Shown here: positions 62,337-64,000 of the stretch, in pieces | Layout of the letters: every line of letters starts with the position of its first letter | How positions within the stretch are numbered: the first letter of the stretch is position 1 | NCBI GenBank assembly: GCA_963764825.1 | Contig: CAVXUA010000016.1 | Coordinates: forward strand, 1-64,000 | Source of the DNA: JAZGGS01 sp963764825 | GTDB taxonomy: Bacteria > Bacteroidota > Ignavibacteria > Ignavibacteriales > Ignavibacteriaceae | Direction: 5' to 3' | DNA: 64,000 nt | Translations under genes and position numbers: made by a program | Notes under the pieces: generated by a model | Database searches by the model: none | The model's input: the letters and a program-made list of their open reading frames with translations, nothing else | Told to the model about the DNA's origin: nothing

Positions 62337-63317
62337 ATGAAGAAAATAACATTTCTATACTTGTTATTATTGTTCTCATTAATATCTAGCTCGACTAACG
62401 AGATTGAGTGGGTTAATAGTTCTAAAAAAATTTCTAACTTCGATTCAAATGGAAAACTTTTCAACACAATTGAGCAGAATTGGAAAAATGAACAATGGGT
62501 AAACCGGGAGAAAATAGAATACAGTTATGACAAAGATGGCAATGAAATTGAAACTCTCACACTTCACTGGGATACGGAAGAATGGGAAAACCAAAAGCTT
62601 GAAAAAATTCAATATGATTTAAACAAAAAAATATCTTCTAAAATAGGAGCTAGCTGGAAATATACCGGATGGTTAGAAGAATTTAAATATATATATTTCT
62701 ATGATGATAATTTAAATCTTACCAGAATTATTGGACTTCGAATGATGGATAGTGTATGGGTTGAAACTGCCAAAGATTTCAAGAAATATGATGATTTCGG
62801 AAACGAGATAGAATCCTGGTATCAATCTAGAAAATCTTATTATGATGAGGAAGGAGATCTTCATTATGCTGATGAGTGGCTTGAACCTCCTAACAAACGC
62901 GTTAATAAAGCTGATGGCAATAGAAATATAATTGAAAGACATATTCAAGTAGCAGATAACGGAAGCTGGAAAATAATTGAAAAAACAATTATTGATTATA
63001 ATCCAGAAAACCAAGTTGTAACTAAACTATTACAAGAGAGGGAACTGGAAAATGATAGCTTAGTCAATGTGAATAAAACCGAAATTTTTTATACCAATTT
63101 TGGCAAGCAGGATGAGATTCTTAGCACGTGGCAAAATGGTGATTGGGAAAATTCAATTCAACATACTTTCCTGTATAATGATAATGGTTTGTTAACAGAG
63201 ATGGTTTATAATGTTTGGGAGAATAATGATTGGGTAAATAGTTTCAGAACAATTTATAAACACGATAATGACGGCAACGAAATAGAACGGTTAGTTCAGG
63301 AATATAAAATAAATTAA
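62337..63317 (+). CDS. Secreted YD/Trp-rich repeat protein
   Basis: An intact gene of 326 residues with a signal peptide (ITFLYLLLLFSLISS). The rest is made of about seven imperfect repeats of ~35-40 residues: a W-x5-W-x-N segment followed by Y-x-YD-x-x-GNEIE (for example EQNWKNEQWVNREKIEY, YDKDGNEIETLTLHWD, WQNGDWENSIQHTF, YNVWENNDWVNSF, HDNDGNEIERL). This resembles YD/RHS-type strand repeats. There is no T9SS sorting domain. Function is not recognised. It is converging with the gene on the minus strand. Confidence 0.6.
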   Translation: MKKITFLYLLLLFSLISSSTNEIEWVNSSKKISNFDSNGKLFNTIEQNWKNEQWVNREKIEYSYDKDGNEIETLTLHWDTEEWENQKLEKIQYDLNKKISSKIGASWKYTGWLEEFKYIYFYDDNLNLTRIIGLRMMDSVWVETAKDFKKYDDFGNEIESWYQSRKSYYDEEGDLHYADEWLEPPNKRVNKADGNRNIIERHIQVADNGSWKIIEKTIIDYNPENQVVTKLLQERELENDSLVNVNKTEIFYTNFGKQDEILSTWQNGDWENSIQHTFLYNDNGLLTEMVYNVWENNDWVNSFRTIYKHDNDGNEIERLVQEYKIN

Positions 63318-63333
63318 TTCTAAAGGTGTTTTA

Positions 63334-64000
63334 TCAAATTAAATTGCTTTCGCTAATAATTTGTTTAACAACATCCGGCAGTTGATTGAAAATGTTTTTT
63401 TTATTCATTTCAGCTATGTAGCTTAAAAAATCAACTTCACTTTTAACATTTATAAAATTCATCACGCCTTCAACAATCGCATTTGGCGAATCTGGCTTCA
63501 CTACAAATCCGGTTTTCCCTTCATCAACAAATTCCGCCAGTCCGCCAACATCTGTTACAATAACCGGTTTGTTAAAACCGTAAGCTACATTTAAGATGCC
63601 GCTTTGGGTTGCGCTCCGGTAAGGGAGAATCACAACATCGGATACTTCATAATATTTCGCAACTTCTTCATTTGAAACAAATTCATTCACTACTTTTACT
63701 TTATCTTCAATTCCAAGTTTTTTTATTTGATCTAAATATGGATCAGGTTTATCATAAAATTCTCCAACAATTAGTAATCTTGCTTCTGGAATTTCGGAAA
63801 GTATTTTAGGAAAAGCTTCAATTAAAATATCCAGCCCTTTATATTTTCTTACATAACCAAAAAATAAAAGCACGATTGAATCTTTATTAAATCCAAATTC
63901 TCCCTTTGTTTTTTCAATATCAATATTTGATTATTCTGTTGGTAACAATCGTAAACCGGAAGTTCTGATCGGTAGACTTTTTTTCCTTTTGCATATTGCT
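63334..64000 (-). CDS. Glycosyltransferase, GT4-like, C-terminal part (frameshifted, runs off the edge)
   Basis: Read on the minus strand, the last ~220 codons are present and the start lies beyond the window. LLFFGYVRKYKGLDILIEAF, ARLLIVGEFYD and the nucleotide-sugar-binding region VILPYRSATQSGILNVAYGFNKPVIVTDVGGLAEFV with the G-KTGFVV segment are typical of the C-terminal GT-B domain. One break near 63925 is restored as QQNNQNIDIEKTKGEFGFNKDSIVLLFFGY. It transfers a sugar from a nucleotide donor; the acceptor is unknown. Confidence 0.85.

Noticed and set aside
1..64000. CRISPR arrays, tRNA or rRNA genes, transposases, phage genes
   Set aside because: None was recognised on either strand: no regular short direct repeats with spacers, no transposase or integrase motif, no clover-leaf or rRNA stretch.

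Overview
The window is AT-rich and looks like a free-living member of the Ignavibacteria/Bacteroidota-Chlorobi group. It encodes eleven secreted proteins that end in a type IX secretion (T9SS) sorting domain of the QNYPNPFNP type, the outer-membrane T9SS factor PorV, an alternative complex III operon joined to a caa3-type oxidase, and housekeeping genes typical of that group. No tRNA, rRNA, CRISPR array, insertion sequence or phage gene was recognised.

Layout. 1-8.1 kb: the end of porV, an M6-like secreted protein whose catalytic motif is destroyed, a gluzincin/TolB-propeller/outer-membrane-barrel fusion, and a DUF5683-type envelope protein. 8.2-17.3 kb: four T9SS cargo genes (M28 peptidase, BNR repeat protein, FG-GAP repeat protein, NHL-like propeller protein). 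17.5-30.1 kb: housekeeping genes (der, a CoA-disulfide-reductase-like flavoprotein, upp, a TPR protein, relA/spoT, ruvX, a YbbR-domain protein, tmk, an S41 protease, a TauE-type permease, a zinc-ribbon membrane protein), interrupted by two bacterial microcompartment shell genes without any enzyme partner. 30.4-43.9 kb: one respiratory operon in the order actA, small Tat-like protein, actB, actC, actD-actE fusion, actF, monoheme cytochrome c, sco, ctaD, ctaE, ctaF, ctaC, ctaB. Together these would oxidise menaquinol and pass electrons through cytochromes c to oxygen, with heme modification and copper insertion encoded alongside. 44.0-61.9 kb: six more T9SS cargo genes and one lipoprotein gene; three cargo genes share a common C-terminal propeller module in mosaic fashion. 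61.9-64 kb: a YdhR-like protein, a secreted repeat protein and, on the minus strand, part of a glycosyltransferase.

Two points matter most. First, a 77-78 nt non-coding element with a conserved closing helix and a conserved inner sequence occurs three times (15.4, 58.3 and 59.2 kb). Two copies lie just upstream of the ribosome binding sites of T9SS cargo genes. It is a candidate structured leader RNA that I cannot match to a known family. Second, the second shell gene of the orphan microcompartment pair carries a long charged linker and a Rho-N/SAP-like terminal module.

Sequence quality caveat: about half of the genes, including core ones (der, relA/spoT, cytochrome oxidase subunits), are split by single-base indels, mostly an extra base in or beside a short homopolymer. 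Protein continuity across the breaks is excellent, so I treat most as assembly or sequencing errors. I annotate whole genes across them and state where the breaks are.
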